In this document: piece after piece, positions 53,802-63,352 of the stretch
Layout: the number at the start of each line of letters is the position of its first letter
How positions within the stretch are numbered: position 1 is the first letter of the stretch
NCBI GenBank assembly: GCA_014651175.1
Contig: BMWJ01000004.1
Location: forward strand, 310,001 to 374,000
Origin: Streptomyces clavifer
Lineage (GTDB): Bacteria > Actinomycetota > Actinomycetes > Streptomycetales > Streptomycetaceae
Reading direction: 5' to 3'
DNA: 64,000 nucleotides
Made by a program: the position numbers and the translations under genes
Notes under the pieces: generated by a model
Told to the model about the DNA's origin: nothing
The model's input: only the letters and a program-made list of their open reading frames with translations
Databases searched by the model: none

Positions 53802-56660
53802 TCAGCCCTCGTCCGCGAGCCGCTGGAGCGCCTGCTCGTACCGCTTCCGGTACTCCGCGCCCCCGGTCACGCGCAACAGGGCCGCCAGGGCCTTCACCGC
53901 ACCTTCCTCATAACCCGTGCGTTCCGCTTCGGTCGCCGCCCGGTCCAGCAGCAGGATTCCCTCGTCCCGCCCGCCGAGCGCCAGACGGGCCTCGCCGCTG
54001 ATGGCCAGCAGCAGGCTCCGGCGTGCCGCCTCCTCGTGCTCGGGGCCCAGGTCGAGTGCGGTCCGGGCGGCTTCGAGCGCGTCCTCGGGCAGGCCCGCGG
54101 TGAGCCGCATCCGGGCGAGGTGCTGCAGGCCGAGCATCTCGGTGTGCCGGTCCTCCTCCTCGCGCGCCAGCCGGACGGCGCGGGAGCAGCCCTCCAGCGC
54201 CGTCGCGAGATCGCCCTGCTCGGCCTGGACGACCGCGAGGTTGATCAGTGCCGTCGCCTCGCCCAGTCGGTCGCCCGCCTCCCTGGCGAGGCCGGGCGAA
54301 CGCTCCAGCAGGGTGATGGCCTCGGCCGTCCTGCCCTCCTCCGTCAGCACCCACCCCAGCAGGTTGCGCACCCTCGACTCCGCGTACGCGTCCCGCTGGG
54401 CGCGGGCGGAGTCCAGGGCCAGTTCCAGCAGGGGGGCCCAGCTGTCCCGGACCCGCCACACGACCTGCGGCCACTGCAGCAGGATGATCCGCCAGGCCCG
54501 GTCGTGGAGCCCTGCGGACCGGGCCGCGACGGCGGCCAGGGCCAGGTCGTCGCGTTCGGCTGCGAGCCAGCGCATCGCCACCGCCCGGTCGGTGAAGTCC
54601 CGGACCGCGGTGGGGCGGTGGAAGTTGTCCGGCAGGACGAAGCAGGGCTCACCGCCGGGCTCGGCGGTGTCGGCCGCGGCGAGGGCCGTGGCGATGTAGT
54701 GGTCGAGGACCCTGACGAGGGCTTCGGACCCGGAGGCGGGGTCGAGCCCGCGCGCGTAGAGGCGCACCAGGTCGTGCAGCACCCAGCGCCCGGGCGCCGT
54801 CTCGGTCACGAGGTGGGCGGCGCCGAGCCGTTCCAGCGCCGCCGCGGCGGACACCGGGTCCGTCCCGGCGAGAGCGGCGGCCGTGTACGGGTCGAAGTGG
54901 CTGCCGGGGTGGTGGCCCAGCCGGCCCAACTGGTGCACGGCGTCCGGCGGCAGCTGCTGCACGGTCAGCCGCAGCGCCGCGGAGACGCCGAGGTCGTCCA
55001 CGTCGAGATACGTCAGCCGGCTGCGTTCGTCGGCCAGTTCGGCGGCGAGCCCGGCGAGGGTCCGGTGCGGTCGCCCGGCCAGCCGGGCCGCCGTCACGCG
55101 CAGGGCGAGCGGCAGGCCGCCGCAGAGCTCGGCGAGCCGGTGCGCGGCCACCGGCTCGGCGAGGACCCGTTCCTCGCCGAGCACTCCGGCGAGCAGCGCC
55201 GTGCCGTCGTGGGGTTCGAGCGTGTCGAGGGGGACGGGACGGGCCGCGTCCGAGGCGATGAGCCCTTCCATCCGGTGCCGGCTGGTGACCAGGGTGACGC
55301 AGTCGGTGCCGCCCGGGAGCAGTTGCCGGACCGTCGCGGAGTCGCGGGCGTTGTCGAGGACCACGAGCAGCCGGCGCCGGTCGGTCAGGGAGCGGAAGAG
55401 CGCGGCCGCGGCGGGGACGGACTCGGGAACGCGGCGCGGTGCGACACCGAGCGCCAGCAGGAACTCGCGCAGGACGTCGGTCAGCGGGGTCTCGCCGGTC
55501 TCGCCGAAGCCGCGCAGGTCGGCGAAGAGCCGCCCGTCCGGGAAGGCGGAGCTGTGATGGGCCCACTGGAGGGCCAGCGCCGTCTTGCCGACACCGGCCG
55601 GCCCGGTGACCAGGCAGACGGGTGCCTGGCCCGCCGCCGCCCGGGTGAGCGCGGCCAGTTCGGCCGCCCGGCCGTGGAAGCCGCGGGGCGCGCGGGGCAG
55701 CAGATCGGCGGGATGGGGGCCGCCCGGGGGCGCCACCGGGAGGTCGTGGTGCGGGGTGCCGCCGACGACCGGTGGCCCGGAGCCCTCCCCGGACCGACGG
55801 GCCGCGGGCACGGTACCGTCCCCGCCCGCGGAGCCCGGCGGGGACGGATCGTGCGGTGCCGTGCCAGGACCCCCGGCCGGCAGTGCCGCGTCCGTCCCGT
55901 TCCGGTGGGCTGCGGGCTCGGGGTCGCCCCGAAGGATCAGCGCGTAGGCGTCGGCGAGTTCACGGCCCGGGTCGATGCCGAGCTCGTCCGCGAGCAGCCG
56001 CCTCGTGCGGTGGAACCAGTCCAGTGCCTCCGACTGGCGCCCGGCCCGGTACAGCGCCCTTATCAGGGCCGCCGCCAGCGACTCGCGCATCGGATGCCCG
56101 GCCGCCTCCGCCCGCAGCACGGACGCGGCGCGATGGTGTTCGCCCATCGCCGTCCAGGCGAGGGCCAGTTGCTCGACCGTCGCCAGCCGTGACTCCTCCA
56201 GCGTGTGCGCGGCCGCCTGGAGCGGCGGCCCGGTGAAGGCACCGCTGAGCGCCGGGCCCTGCCAGAGCGACAGCGCCTCCGTGAGCATCAGCACGGAGTC
56301 GGCGGGGCTGCGCTGCTGCCGTGCCAGCATCAGCAGCTCCTCGAACCGCTGGGAGTCCAGCAGGGTCTCCGGCACCCGGAGCAGGTACGCGTCGCCGAGG
56401 GTGACGAGCTCCACCCCGTACGCCGCCGCGTCCGCGCCCACCAGGAGGGCGCGCAGGCGTGAGACGTGCCCCTGGATGACGCTGCGGGCGTGCAGCGGGG
56501 GCATGTCGTCCCACAGGGAGTCCGTCAGCCTGGAGACCGGGACCGGGGTGTTGGCGGACAGCAGCAGAGCGGCCAGCAGGCTGCGCCGCTTGGCGGGCCC
56601 GAGCGGCAGCGGTCCGGTGAGCGTCTCGACGGAAACCGTGCCGAGCAGCCGGAACTCCAC
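53802..56660 (-). CDS. AfsR/SARP-family transcriptional regulator
   Basis: 952 aa. OmpR-like DNA-binding domain (1-90: FRLLGTVSVETLTGPLPLGPAKRRSLLAALLL), BTAD (about 95-245: YALILRGD at its end), Pro/Gly linker, NB-ARC ATPase from about 340 with P-loop VTGPAGVGKTALALQW and LLVVLDNARDSATVRQLLPG, then TPR repeats (about 650-940). This is the AfsR architecture, in which ATPase and TPR modules gate SARP activation. No antibiotic cluster is adjacent, so it may be a pleiotropic regulator. Unlike AfsR its P-loop is followed by WAHHSS. Confidence 0.93.
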   Translation of the reverse strand: MEFRLLGTVSVETLTGPLPLGPAKRRSLLAALLLSANTPVPVSRLTDSLWDDMPPLHARSVIQGHVSRLRALLVGADAAAYGVELVTLGDAYLLRVPETLLDSQRFEELLMLARQQRSPADSVLMLTEALSLWQGPALSGAFTGPPLQAAAHTLEESRLATVEQLALAWTAMGEHHRAASVLRAEAAGHPMRESLAAALIRALYRAGRQSEALDWFHRTRRLLADELGIDPGRELADAYALILRGDPEPAAHRNGTDAALPAGGPGTAPHDPSPPGSAGGDGTVPAARRSGEGSGPPVVGGTPHHDLPVAPPGGPHPADLLPRAPRGFHGRAAELAALTRAAAGQAPVCLVTGPAGVGKTALALQWAHHSSAFPDGRLFADLRGFGETGETPLTDVLREFLLALGVAPRRVPESVPAAAALFRSLTDRRRLLVVLDNARDSATVRQLLPGGTDCVTLVTSRHRMEGLIASDAARPVPLDTLEPHDGTALLAGVLGEERVLAEPVAAHRLAELCGGLPLALRVTAARLAGRPHRTLAGLAAELADERSRLTYLDVDDLGVSAALRLTVQQLPPDAVHQLGRLGHHPGSHFDPYTAAALAGTDPVSAAAALERLGAAHLVTETAPGRWVLHDLVRLYARGLDPASGSEALVRVLDHYIATALAAADTAEPGGEPCFVLPDNFHRPTAVRDFTDRAVAMRWLAAERDDLALAAVAARSAGLHDRAWRIILLQWPQVVWRVRDSWAPLLELALDSARAQRDAYAESRVRNLLGWVLTEEGRTAEAITLLERSPGLAREAGDRLGEATALINLAVVQAEQGDLATALEGCSRAVRLAREEEDRHTEMLGLQHLARMRLTAGLPEDALEAARTALDLGPEHEEAARRSLLLAISGEARLALGGRDEGILLLDRAATEAERTGYEEGAVKALAALLRVTGGAEYRKRYEQALQRLADEG

Positions 56661-56791
56661 GTGGTGCTTTCCTTCCGGGCGGGATGCACCCGGGGTGGGG
56701 GCCCGGATCGGGTCCCAGAATATCGGGGCACCGCCGAGCCGACGAAGGATCGTGCCGGGTCGGCGGGAGCGGCCCGCCCGCGTTCCTCAGG

Positions 56792-57013
56792 TCACTGGTA
56801 GCGGCGCTCGTCCTCCGCGACGACCGTGGTGGTGGGCGGCACGACCATGCGGCGCCGACGCGCGATGCTCACGTAGACGAAGACCCCGACGAGACCGACC
56901 AGCATCATGATCCAGCCGACCATGTCGACGTTGACGGTGTCGAGCTTCCAGTCGGTGGCGAAAGCGAGAATCGCCCCGGCACCGATCAGGAGAATGCATC
57001 CTCCGAGTCCCAT
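56792..57013 (-). CDS. Small two-helix membrane protein (DUF6458-like)
   Basis: 73 aa from ATG 57013, with GAGGAGG 8 nt upstream. It has two membrane helices (MGLGGCILLIGAGAILAFATDW and VDMVGWIMMLVGLVGVFVYVSI) separated by KLDTVNV, then a basic cytosolic stretch RRRR and a short tail. This is the conserved DUF6458 pattern found across actinomycetes; function unknown. Confidence 0.85.
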   Translation of the reverse strand: MGLGGCILLIGAGAILAFATDWKLDTVNVDMVGWIMMLVGLVGVFVYVSIARRRRMVVPPTTTVVAEDERRYQ

Positions 57014-57117
57014 GAATTCCGCCTCCTCGACCGCCCGGTGCATCCGGGCCGGTGTACGGGTCGCGTACCCGGCCCGGCAACAACCATGTCCCGGTGGCCC
57101 GTTGGGGAAGCGGAGGA

Positions 57118-58416
57118 TCAGCCGGCGAGGAACGTCGCGAGCGCCCCGGCCAGCAGATACGGGTCGTCCGCGCCGCACAGCTCACGGGCACTGTGCATCG
57201 ACAGGATCGCCACGCCGATGTCGACGGTCTGGATGCCGTGCCGGGCGGCGGTGATCGGGCCGATCGTGGTGCCGCAGGGCATCGAGTTGTTGGAGACGAA
57301 GGTCTGCCAGGGCACTCCCGCCTTCTCGCAGGCCGCGGCGAACACGGCCCGCCCGCTGCCGTCGGTCGCGTACCGCATATTGACGTTGATCTTGAGGATC
57401 GGCCCGCCGTTGGCCACGGGGTGGTGCGTCGGGTCGTGGCGCTCGCCGTAGTTGGGGTGGACCGCGTGGCCGGTGTCGGAGGAGAGGCAGACGGTCCCGG
57501 CGAACGCCCGGGCCCGGTCCTCGTACGAGCCGCCGCGGGCGAACACGGAGCGCTCCAGGACGCCGCCGAGCAGCGGGCCGTCCGCGCCGGTGTCGGACTG
57601 CGAGCCGTTCTCCTCGTGGTCGAAGGCGGCCAGCACGGGGATGTAGGGGATCTGGTCGTCCGGCAGCCCGGCCACGGCGGCCAGTGCCGCCGTCCCGGCG
57701 TGCACGGAGATCAGGTTGTCCATGCGCGGCCCGGCCAGCAGCTCACGGTCGCGGCCCAGGTAGGCGGGCGGCTCGACGGGGTGCGGCATCAGGTCCCAGC
57801 CGGTCACGTCCGCCGGGTCGACGCCCGCCTCCTCGGCCACGAAGCGGATGAGGTCGCCCTCGCGGACCTCACCGAGCCCCCAGACCGGCTGCATGTGCTT
57901 CTGGCGGTCGAGCTTGAGGCCCTCGGTGTTGGCGGAGCGGTCCAGGTGCACGGCCAGCTGCGGTACGCGCAGCAGCGGCCGGTCGATGTTCACCAGACGG
58001 TGGGTCCCGTCGCGGAGCGAGATCCGCCCGGCCAGACCGAGGTCCCGGTCGAGCCAGGTGTTGAGGAGCGTCCCGCCGTAGATCTCGACGGCGACCTGGC
58101 GCCAGCCGTGCGAACCCGTGTCGGGCTGCGGCTTGACCCGGAGGTTGGGGGAGTCGGTGTGCGCTCCGGCGATCCTGAACGGGGTGTGCGCCGCGGCACC
58201 CTCCGGCACGTACCAGGCAACGATCGCGCCGCCGCGCAGCACGTACTTCCCACCCGTGGTGGCGTCCCACGCCGCCGTCTCCTCGACCTGCCGGAAACCG
58301 GCCTTCTCCAGCCGCGCGGCAGCGGTGGCCACGGCGTGGTACGGGGTGGGGCCGGCCATGAGGAAGGCCATCAGGTCGTCGGTGTGCCCGCGGTCGAAGC
58401 GGAGGGGAGAGCTCAT
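57118..58416 (-). CDS. apeB: M18 family aminopeptidase
   Basis: 432-aa aspartyl-aminopeptidase-type metallopeptidase. The co-catalytic zinc ligands are in GAHTDSPN (His), GPRMDNLISV (Asp), AFDHEENGSQ (Glu pair), CLSSDTGHAVHPN and MHSARELCG (His near the end). N-terminal ATG at 58416 (MSSPLRFDRGHTDDL) is used; GTG at 58425 is also possible. It releases N-terminal residues from peptides in the cytosol. It is the last gene on its strand before a 300-bp gene-free stretch. Confidence 0.94.
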   Translation of the reverse strand: MSSPLRFDRGHTDDLMAFLMAGPTPYHAVATAAARLEKAGFRQVEETAAWDATTGGKYVLRGGAIVAWYVPEGAAAHTPFRIAGAHTDSPNLRVKPQPDTGSHGWRQVAVEIYGGTLLNTWLDRDLGLAGRISLRDGTHRLVNIDRPLLRVPQLAVHLDRSANTEGLKLDRQKHMQPVWGLGEVREGDLIRFVAEEAGVDPADVTGWDLMPHPVEPPAYLGRDRELLAGPRMDNLISVHAGTAALAAVAGLPDDQIPYIPVLAAFDHEENGSQSDTGADGPLLGGVLERSVFARGGSYEDRARAFAGTVCLSSDTGHAVHPNYGERHDPTHHPVANGGPILKINVNMRYATDGSGRAVFAAACEKAGVPWQTFVSNNSMPCGTTIGPITAARHGIQTVDIGVAILSMHSARELCGADDPYLLAGALATFLAG

Positions 58417-58651
58417 GTTCTTCACTGTAACGACGGCTGCCCCGGGGGGTTCACGGCGGACAGCCGTCACCCGCGGCCCTCGTCCGGAAAGCATCGCCGG
58501 TACCCGCCGGGCCCGGGTTTCCGCGCGCGGTTCGGCGCCGTTCCGCGCCCGCGGTGCGGTCCGCGGGCAGCACGGCCGCTCAGCCCGCTCCCGGCTGCGC
58601 CCGCCGGTTTCACATCCATGACCGCATCCGCCCCGGGGCCCGCCCGCGGTC
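58417..58651. other. Gene-free stretch between apeB and the acyl-CoA dehydrogenase terminator
   Basis: 235 bp with no supported gene or clear motif, probably carrying the apeB promoter. Confidence 0.5.
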
Positions 58652-58693
58652 ATGGATACGGCCCGCCCCCGGCAGGGGACGGGCCGTATCCAT
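58652..58693 (-). terminator. Terminator of the acyl-CoA dehydrogenase gene
   Basis: ATGGATACGGCCCG and CGGGCCGTATCCAT form a perfect 14-bp stem, extended by an inner CCCC/GGGG, 25 bp after the leftward stop codon. Confidence 0.85.
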
Positions 58694-58718
58694 CGCTGTG
58701 CGCAGGGCGTGGAAAAGA

Positions 58719-60545
58719 CTAGAACGCGGCCTCGTCCAGCTCCATCAGCGAGTTGTCCACGGTCTCGGCGAGCGCGCGCTCGGCCGAGACGCCCGGCAGG
58801 ATGTTCGCGGCGAAGAACTTCGCAGCGGCGATCTTGCCCCGGTAGAAGGCGACGTCCTTCGCGGAGGCGGTCGGCAGCTTCTCGGCCGCCACGGCCGCAC
58901 CCTTGAGCAGCAGGTAACCGACGACCACGTCGCCGGAGGCCATGAGCAGGCGGGTGGTGTTGAGGCCGACCTTGTAGATGTTCTTGACGTCCTCGCCGGT
59001 CGCGGTGAGGTCGGTGATCATCGTCCCGACGATCGCCTCCAGGTCCACGGCGGCCTTGGCGAGGTTGTCCAGGGCGCCTGACAGCTCCTCGTCGCCCTGG
59101 GCGCCGGCGAGGAACTTCTTGATCTCCTCGGACAGGGTGTTCAGCGAGGCGCCCTGGTCACGGACGATCTTCCGGAAGAAGAAGTCCTGGCCCTGGATCG
59201 CCGTCGTGCCCTCGTACAGGGTGTCGATCTTGGCGTCACGGATGTACTGCTCGATCGGGTACTCCTGGAGGTACCCGGAGCCGCCGAAGGTCTGGAGCGA
59301 CTGCGCGAGCTGCTCGTAGGACTTCTCGGAGCCGTAACCCTTCACGATCGGCAGCAGCAGGTCGTTGAGGCCGATCAGCGCCTTGGCGTCCTCGCCCGCG
59401 GCCTCCTTCACCTGGATCTCGTCCTGGACGGAGGCGGTGTACAGCACGAGGGAGCGCATGCCCTCCGCGTACGCCTTCTGCGTCATCAGGGACCGGCGCA
59501 CGTCGGGGTGGTGCGTGATGGTGACCTTGGGCGCCGTCTTGTCCATGAACTGCGACAGGTCGGTGCCCTGCACGCGCTCCTTGGCGTACTCCAGCGCGTT
59601 GAGGTAGCCCGTCGACAGGGTGGCGATGGCCTTCGTGCCGACCATCATGCGGGCGAACTCGATGATGCGGAACATCTGACGGATGCCGTCGTGCTTGTCA
59701 CCGATGAGCCAGCCCTTGGCGGGATGCTGGTCGCCGAAGGTCATCTCGCAGGTGTTGGACGCCTTGAGGCCCATCTTGTGCTCGACGTTCGTCGCGTACA
59801 CGCCGTTGCGCTCGGCGAGCTCGCCGGTGGTCCAGTCGAAGTGGAACTTCGGGACCATGAAGAGGGAGAGGCCCTTGGTGCCCGGGCCCGCGCCCTCGGG
59901 GCGCGCCAGCACGTAGTGGATGATGTTCTCGGACATGTCGTGCTCGCCCGAGGTGATGAAGCGCTTCACACCCTCGATGTGCCAGGAGCCGTCCTCCTGC
60001 TCGACCGCCTTCGTGCGGCCGGCGCCCACGTCCGAACCGGCGTCCGGCTCGGTCAGCACCATCGTCGAGCCCCACTGCTTCTCGACGGCGATCTCGGCGA
60101 TCTTCTTCTGCGCCTCGTTGCCCTCGTCGAAGAGGATTCCGGCGAAGGCCGGGCCGGAGGAGTACATCCAGACCGCCGGGTTGGCACCGAGCAGCGTCTC
60201 CGCGTAGCCCCAGATCAGGGAGCGGGGCGAGGTGGTGCCGCCGATCTCCTCGGGGAGTCCCAGGCGCCAGTACTCGGAGTCCATGAACGCCTTGTAGGAC
60301 TTCTTGAAGGAGTCCGGGACCGGCGCGGTGTTGGTCTCGGGGTCGAAGACCGGCGGGTTGCGGTCGGCGTCGGCGTACGACTCGGCGAGCTCGTTCTCCG
60401 CGAGGCGGGTGGTCTCGTCCAGGATGGTCTTCGCGGTGTCGACGTCCATCTCCGCGAACGGTCCGGTGCCGTACAGCTTGTCGCGCCCGAGGACCTCGAA
60501 GAGGTTGAACTCGATGTCGCGGAGATTCGACTTGTAGTGCCCCAT
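58719..60545 (-). CDS. Large acyl-CoA dehydrogenase (FadE5/DmdC type)
   Basis: 608 aa, longer than the 380-aa classic family owing to N- and C-terminal extensions typical of this group. Signature segments are [121 protein letters not shown] (catalytic Glu in YEGT). It oxidises acyl-CoA to enoyl-CoA with FAD. It stands alone, with its own terminator. Confidence 0.94.
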   Translation of the reverse strand: MGHYKSNLRDIEFNLFEVLGRDKLYGTGPFAEMDVDTAKTILDETTRLAENELAESYADADRNPPVFDPETNTAPVPDSFKKSYKAFMDSEYWRLGLPEEIGGTTSPRSLIWGYAETLLGANPAVWMYSSGPAFAGILFDEGNEAQKKIAEIAVEKQWGSTMVLTEPDAGSDVGAGRTKAVEQEDGSWHIEGVKRFITSGEHDMSENIIHYVLARPEGAGPGTKGLSLFMVPKFHFDWTTGELAERNGVYATNVEHKMGLKASNTCEMTFGDQHPAKGWLIGDKHDGIRQMFRIIEFARMMVGTKAIATLSTGYLNALEYAKERVQGTDLSQFMDKTAPKVTITHHPDVRRSLMTQKAYAEGMRSLVLYTASVQDEIQVKEAAGEDAKALIGLNDLLLPIVKGYGSEKSYEQLAQSLQTFGGSGYLQEYPIEQYIRDAKIDTLYEGTTAIQGQDFFFRKIVRDQGASLNTLSEEIKKFLAGAQGDEELSGALDNLAKAAVDLEAIVGTMITDLTATGEDVKNIYKVGLNTTRLLMASGDVVVGYLLLKGAAVAAEKLPTASAKDVAFYRGKIAAAKFFAANILPGVSAERALAETVDNSLMELDEAAF

Positions 60546-60712
60546 GGGAAGGCTCCGTAATCAATAGCAGTGGCGCGCAGCGCCCCGTGGAGGGGTGAGG
60601 AACGGGCGACGGGCCGGCCGAGGTGTGTCAGCTGACTCCTCCGATGATGCTACCCGTCAGTAATAAGACGCAACCCCTCAAGGCTCAGATGTGTCCGATT
60701 ACTCTTTGTGGC

Positions 60713-61153
60713 ATGTATGGCTACGACCAGAACCAGGGCGCACAGCAGCAGATGGGTGGCGGCTACGGCGAGCAGCCGCTGTATCCCGAACCCTCGCCGC
60801 CGTCCCTGGCCGACGCGGTACGGGCCTTCACGACCGGGTCGCTGTCCGCTGAGGACTTCCAGCAGATCTTCGCGACGTCGAAGGTCTACTGCCCGCGCGG
60901 TGACAATCCCGGTTTCCTGGCACTCCACAACACTCAGCAGCCGGTGATCCCCATGTTCACCACGCTCAAGGAGCTCCGCCGGTACGCGGGCAAGGAGTCC
61001 AAGTACTTCGTGATCACCGGGGCCGAGGTGATCGACCTGCTGCCGACCGGCTACGGCTTCGTCCTGGACATGGAGGGTGACCACCGCATGGTCTTCGACG
61101 CCAAGGCGGTGGAGCAGATGGTCGACTTCGCGATGCGCCGTATGTACGGCTAG
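60713..61153 (+). CDS. SseB-domain protein
   Basis: 146 aa. The N-terminal 30 residues are Gly/Gln/Tyr-rich (MYGYDQNQGAQQQMGGGYGEQPL). The SseB-like domain covers about 35-145 (LADAVRAFTTGSLSAEDFQQIFATSKVYCPRGDNPGFLALHNTQQPVIPMFTTLKELRRYAG and MVFDAKAVEQMVDFAMRRMYG). No ribosome site precedes ATG 60713, and a TACTCT hexamer at 60700-60705 lies where a -10 box for a leaderless mRNA would be. Function unknown. Confidence 0.85.
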   Translation: MYGYDQNQGAQQQMGGGYGEQPLYPEPSPPSLADAVRAFTTGSLSAEDFQQIFATSKVYCPRGDNPGFLALHNTQQPVIPMFTTLKELRRYAGKESKYFVITGAEVIDLLPTGYGFVLDMEGDHRMVFDAKAVEQMVDFAMRRMYG

Positions 61154-61219
61154 AGCCGCAGGCGCGGCTGGAGCCGCCCGCCCGGATGGTGCCGGGCGGA
61201 CGGGCCGGCCGCTGTTGAG

Positions 61220-61250
61220 AGGGGTCCGCACCGACCGGGTGCGGGCCCCT
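61220..61250 (+). terminator. Terminator after the SseB-like gene
   Basis: AGGGGTCCGCACC and GGTGCGGGCCCCT form a 13-bp stem with one G-T pair and a 5-nt loop, followed by TT. Confidence 0.8.
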
Positions 61251-61272
61251 TTCCGGTGCGTGGGGACGCGGG

Positions 61273-61316
61273 GGAATGGATTCCGCCTTGCAAGATGTTC
61301 ACCATTCAACTAACTT
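61273..61316 (+). promoter_or_regulatory. Putative promoter of the pirin-like gene
   Basis: TTGCAA (61288-61293) and TAACTT (61311-61316) are 17 bp apart, an ordinary HrdB-type arrangement, 31 bp before the start codon. GGAAT (61273-61277) and GTT (61297-61299) with a 19-bp spacer could alternatively be read as a SigR-type promoter. Confidence 0.45.
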
Positions 61317-61346
61317 GGTGGCAGAAGACTCCCGGAGGTGGCTCCC

Positions 61347-62096
61347 ATGCCCGCAGTGACCGTCGAAAACCCGCTGACCCTGCCGAAGGTCACGGCCCCG
61401 GCCGAGGCCGTGATCGACGGAAGCTTCATCCACCAGGACAGCAACGGTGGTGGCGGCTCCATCGAGAACGGCGACACCCAGTGGATGACGGCCGGCAGCG
61501 GCCTGCTCCACATCGAGACGCCGCCCGAGGCGCTCGTCATCTCCGGCGGCCTCTTCCACGGCCTCCAGCTCTGGGTGAACCTGCCCAAGTCGGACAAGAT
61601 GATGGCCCCGCGCTACCAGGACATCCGCGGTGGCCAGGTCCAGCTCCTCGCCTCCCCGGACGGCGGCGCGCTCCTGCGTGTCATCGCCGGTGACCTGGAC
61701 GGCCACGAGGGCCCGGGTATCACCCACACCCCGATCACCATGGTCCACGCGACGGTCCGGCCGGGCGCCGAGGTGACCCTGCCGTGGCGCGAGGACTTCA
61801 ACGGCCTCGCGTACGTCATGGCCGGTCGCGGGAGCGTGGGCGAGGAGCGCCGTCCGGTCCGCATGGGGCAGACGGCGGTGTTCGGCAAGGGATCCTCGCT
61901 GACCGTCCGTGCCGACGAGGCGCAGGACGGCAACACCCCGGACCTGGAGGTCGTGCTGCTCGGCGGGCGTCCGATCCGTGAGCCGATGGCGCACTACGGA
62001 CCGTTCGTGATGAACACCCAGGACGAGCTCAAGCAGGCCTTCGAGGACTTCCAGGCGGGCCGCCTCGGCACGGTGCCCGCGGTCCACGGCATGTGA
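61347..62096 (+). CDS. Pirin-family protein lacking its N-terminal iron-binding segment
   Basis: 249 aa from ATG 61347 (GGAGGT 8 nt upstream). The second half of the pirin cupin is normal: HQDSNGGGGSIENGDTQWMTAGSGLLHIETPPE with the His and Glu of HIE, and GLQLWVNLPKSDKMMAPRYQDI. The usual first beta-barrel part with the HPHRGFET motif, which supplies two iron-binding His, is absent: after VTAPAEA the sequence jumps in frame to VIDGSFIHQD. About 70 residues seem deleted against typical 320-aa Streptomyces pirins. It is probably inactive as a quercetinase-like enzyme or altered in metal binding. Confidence 0.88.
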   Translation: MPAVTVENPLTLPKVTAPAEAVIDGSFIHQDSNGGGGSIENGDTQWMTAGSGLLHIETPPEALVISGGLFHGLQLWVNLPKSDKMMAPRYQDIRGGQVQLLASPDGGALLRVIAGDLDGHEGPGITHTPITMVHATVRPGAEVTLPWREDFNGLAYVMAGRGSVGEERRPVRMGQTAVFGKGSSLTVRADEAQDGNTPDLEVVLLGGRPIREPMAHYGPFVMNTQDELKQAFEDFQAGRLGTVPAVHGM

Positions 62097-62184
62097 CGGA
62101 GCACGCGGCGGTACGGGTGACGGCCAGTCACCCGTACGCCCGTGAGGGCGGGCCGCTCCCGCCCCTCCGTGATCGGGTGGGAGG

Positions 62185-63243
62185 GTGTCCTCCCGGAAGC
62201 CCCTCCTGCCCGACAGCGCGCGGCGGACGGCCGCCTGGTGCGGCGTCCTGCTCCTGGTCGCCGGGGTCGCGGCGGTGGCCGTCTGGCTGAGCATCGCGCT
62301 CAAGACCGCGGTCACTCCCGTCCTCCTGGCCCTGCTCGGCACGGCGCTGCTCGGGCCGGTGCACCGCTGGCTGACCGCACACGGGGTGAACAGGTCGCTG
62401 GCCGCGGGGCTCACCTGTGCGGTGCTCGTCGGGGTGGTCGGGGGCGCCGGATACATCGTGGTCACCGCGCTGGTCGACACCGGCGCCCAGATCGTGGCCT
62501 CGCTCAAGGACGCCGCCCAGTGGGTCATCGACCACTTCGACATCGCCGGTGTCGCGAACGTCGACGATCTCGCCGACAACGCCAGGGGCCTCGTCGGGAA
62601 GTTCGGCGCGAGTGCCGCGGGCGGGCTGCTCACCGGCATCAGCCTCATCGGCTCCCTCGTCACCACGGCCATCCTGACCCTGCTGCTGACGTTCTTCTTC
62701 CTGCGCGACTCCGACCGTGCCCCCCACCTCGCCCACAGCGTCGCCCCGCGCGGCACCGGCGACCTCGTGGAGGCCATGGGGCGCAGGGCCTTCGAGGCCG
62801 TCGAGGGCTTCATGCGCGGCACCACGTTCATCGCCCTCATCGACGCGGTGTGCATCACCGTCGGCCTGCTGATCCTTCGGGTGCCGGGCGCCGTGGGGCT
62901 GGGGGCACTCGTCTTCGTCGGCGCCTACATCCCGTATCTCGGGGCCTTCATCTCCGGGGCCGTCGCCGTACTGGTCGCCCTCGCGGACCGGGGCTTCGTG
63001 ATCGCGCTCTGGGTGCTGGGCGTCGTGGTCGCCGTCCAGGTCCTCGAGGGGCACGTGCTGCAGCCCGCGATCCAGAGCCGCACCGTCCAGATGCACCCCG
63101 CCACGATCATGGTCGCGCTGACCGCGGGGGCGAGCGTCGCGGGCCTGCTGGGCATGCTGCTCGCGGTGCCGCTGTGCGCCGCGGTGTTCGGTGTGATCGG
63201 CGAGCTGCGCAAGGGCGACGGGCTGCTTCCGGAACGCTCATGA
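62185..63243 (+). CDS. AI-2E family (PerM/YdiK-type) permease
   Basis: 352 aa, GTG start. Membrane helices are at about 15-35, 40-60, 70-90, a cytosolic or peripheral segment (GAQIVASLKDAAQWVIDHFDI), then 155-175, and a C-terminal block from about 210 with GLGALVFVGAYIPYLGAFISGAVAVLVAL and HVLQPAIQSRTVQMHPATIMVALTAG, the diagnostic C-terminal signature. Many relatives are Na+/H+ antiporters or unknown exporters rather than autoinducer transporters. Confidence 0.9.
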   Translation: MSSRKPLLPDSARRTAAWCGVLLLVAGVAAVAVWLSIALKTAVTPVLLALLGTALLGPVHRWLTAHGVNRSLAAGLTCAVLVGVVGGAGYIVVTALVDTGAQIVASLKDAAQWVIDHFDIAGVANVDDLADNARGLVGKFGASAAGGLLTGISLIGSLVTTAILTLLLTFFFLRDSDRAPHLAHSVAPRGTGDLVEAMGRRAFEAVEGFMRGTTFIALIDAVCITVGLLILRVPGAVGLGALVFVGAYIPYLGAFISGAVAVLVALADRGFVIALWVLGVVVAVQVLEGHVLQPAIQSRTVQMHPATIMVALTAGASVAGLLGMLLAVPLCAAVFGVIGELRKGDGLLPERS

Positions 63244-63352
63244 CCGGGCCCGGGCACCGCCCGGGTGCTCGTGGGCGGGTCCCCCGGAGCTGTCGGGGTG
63301 CTCACGGGCCGGGCTCCGGTCCCGTACGGCCCTCACGGACCGCCATCGGGCT

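Noticed and set aside
53802-56660. Pathway-specific activator of an antibiotic cluster
   Set aside because: No biosynthetic genes lie around it; the three-domain AfsR layout fits a pleiotropic role better.
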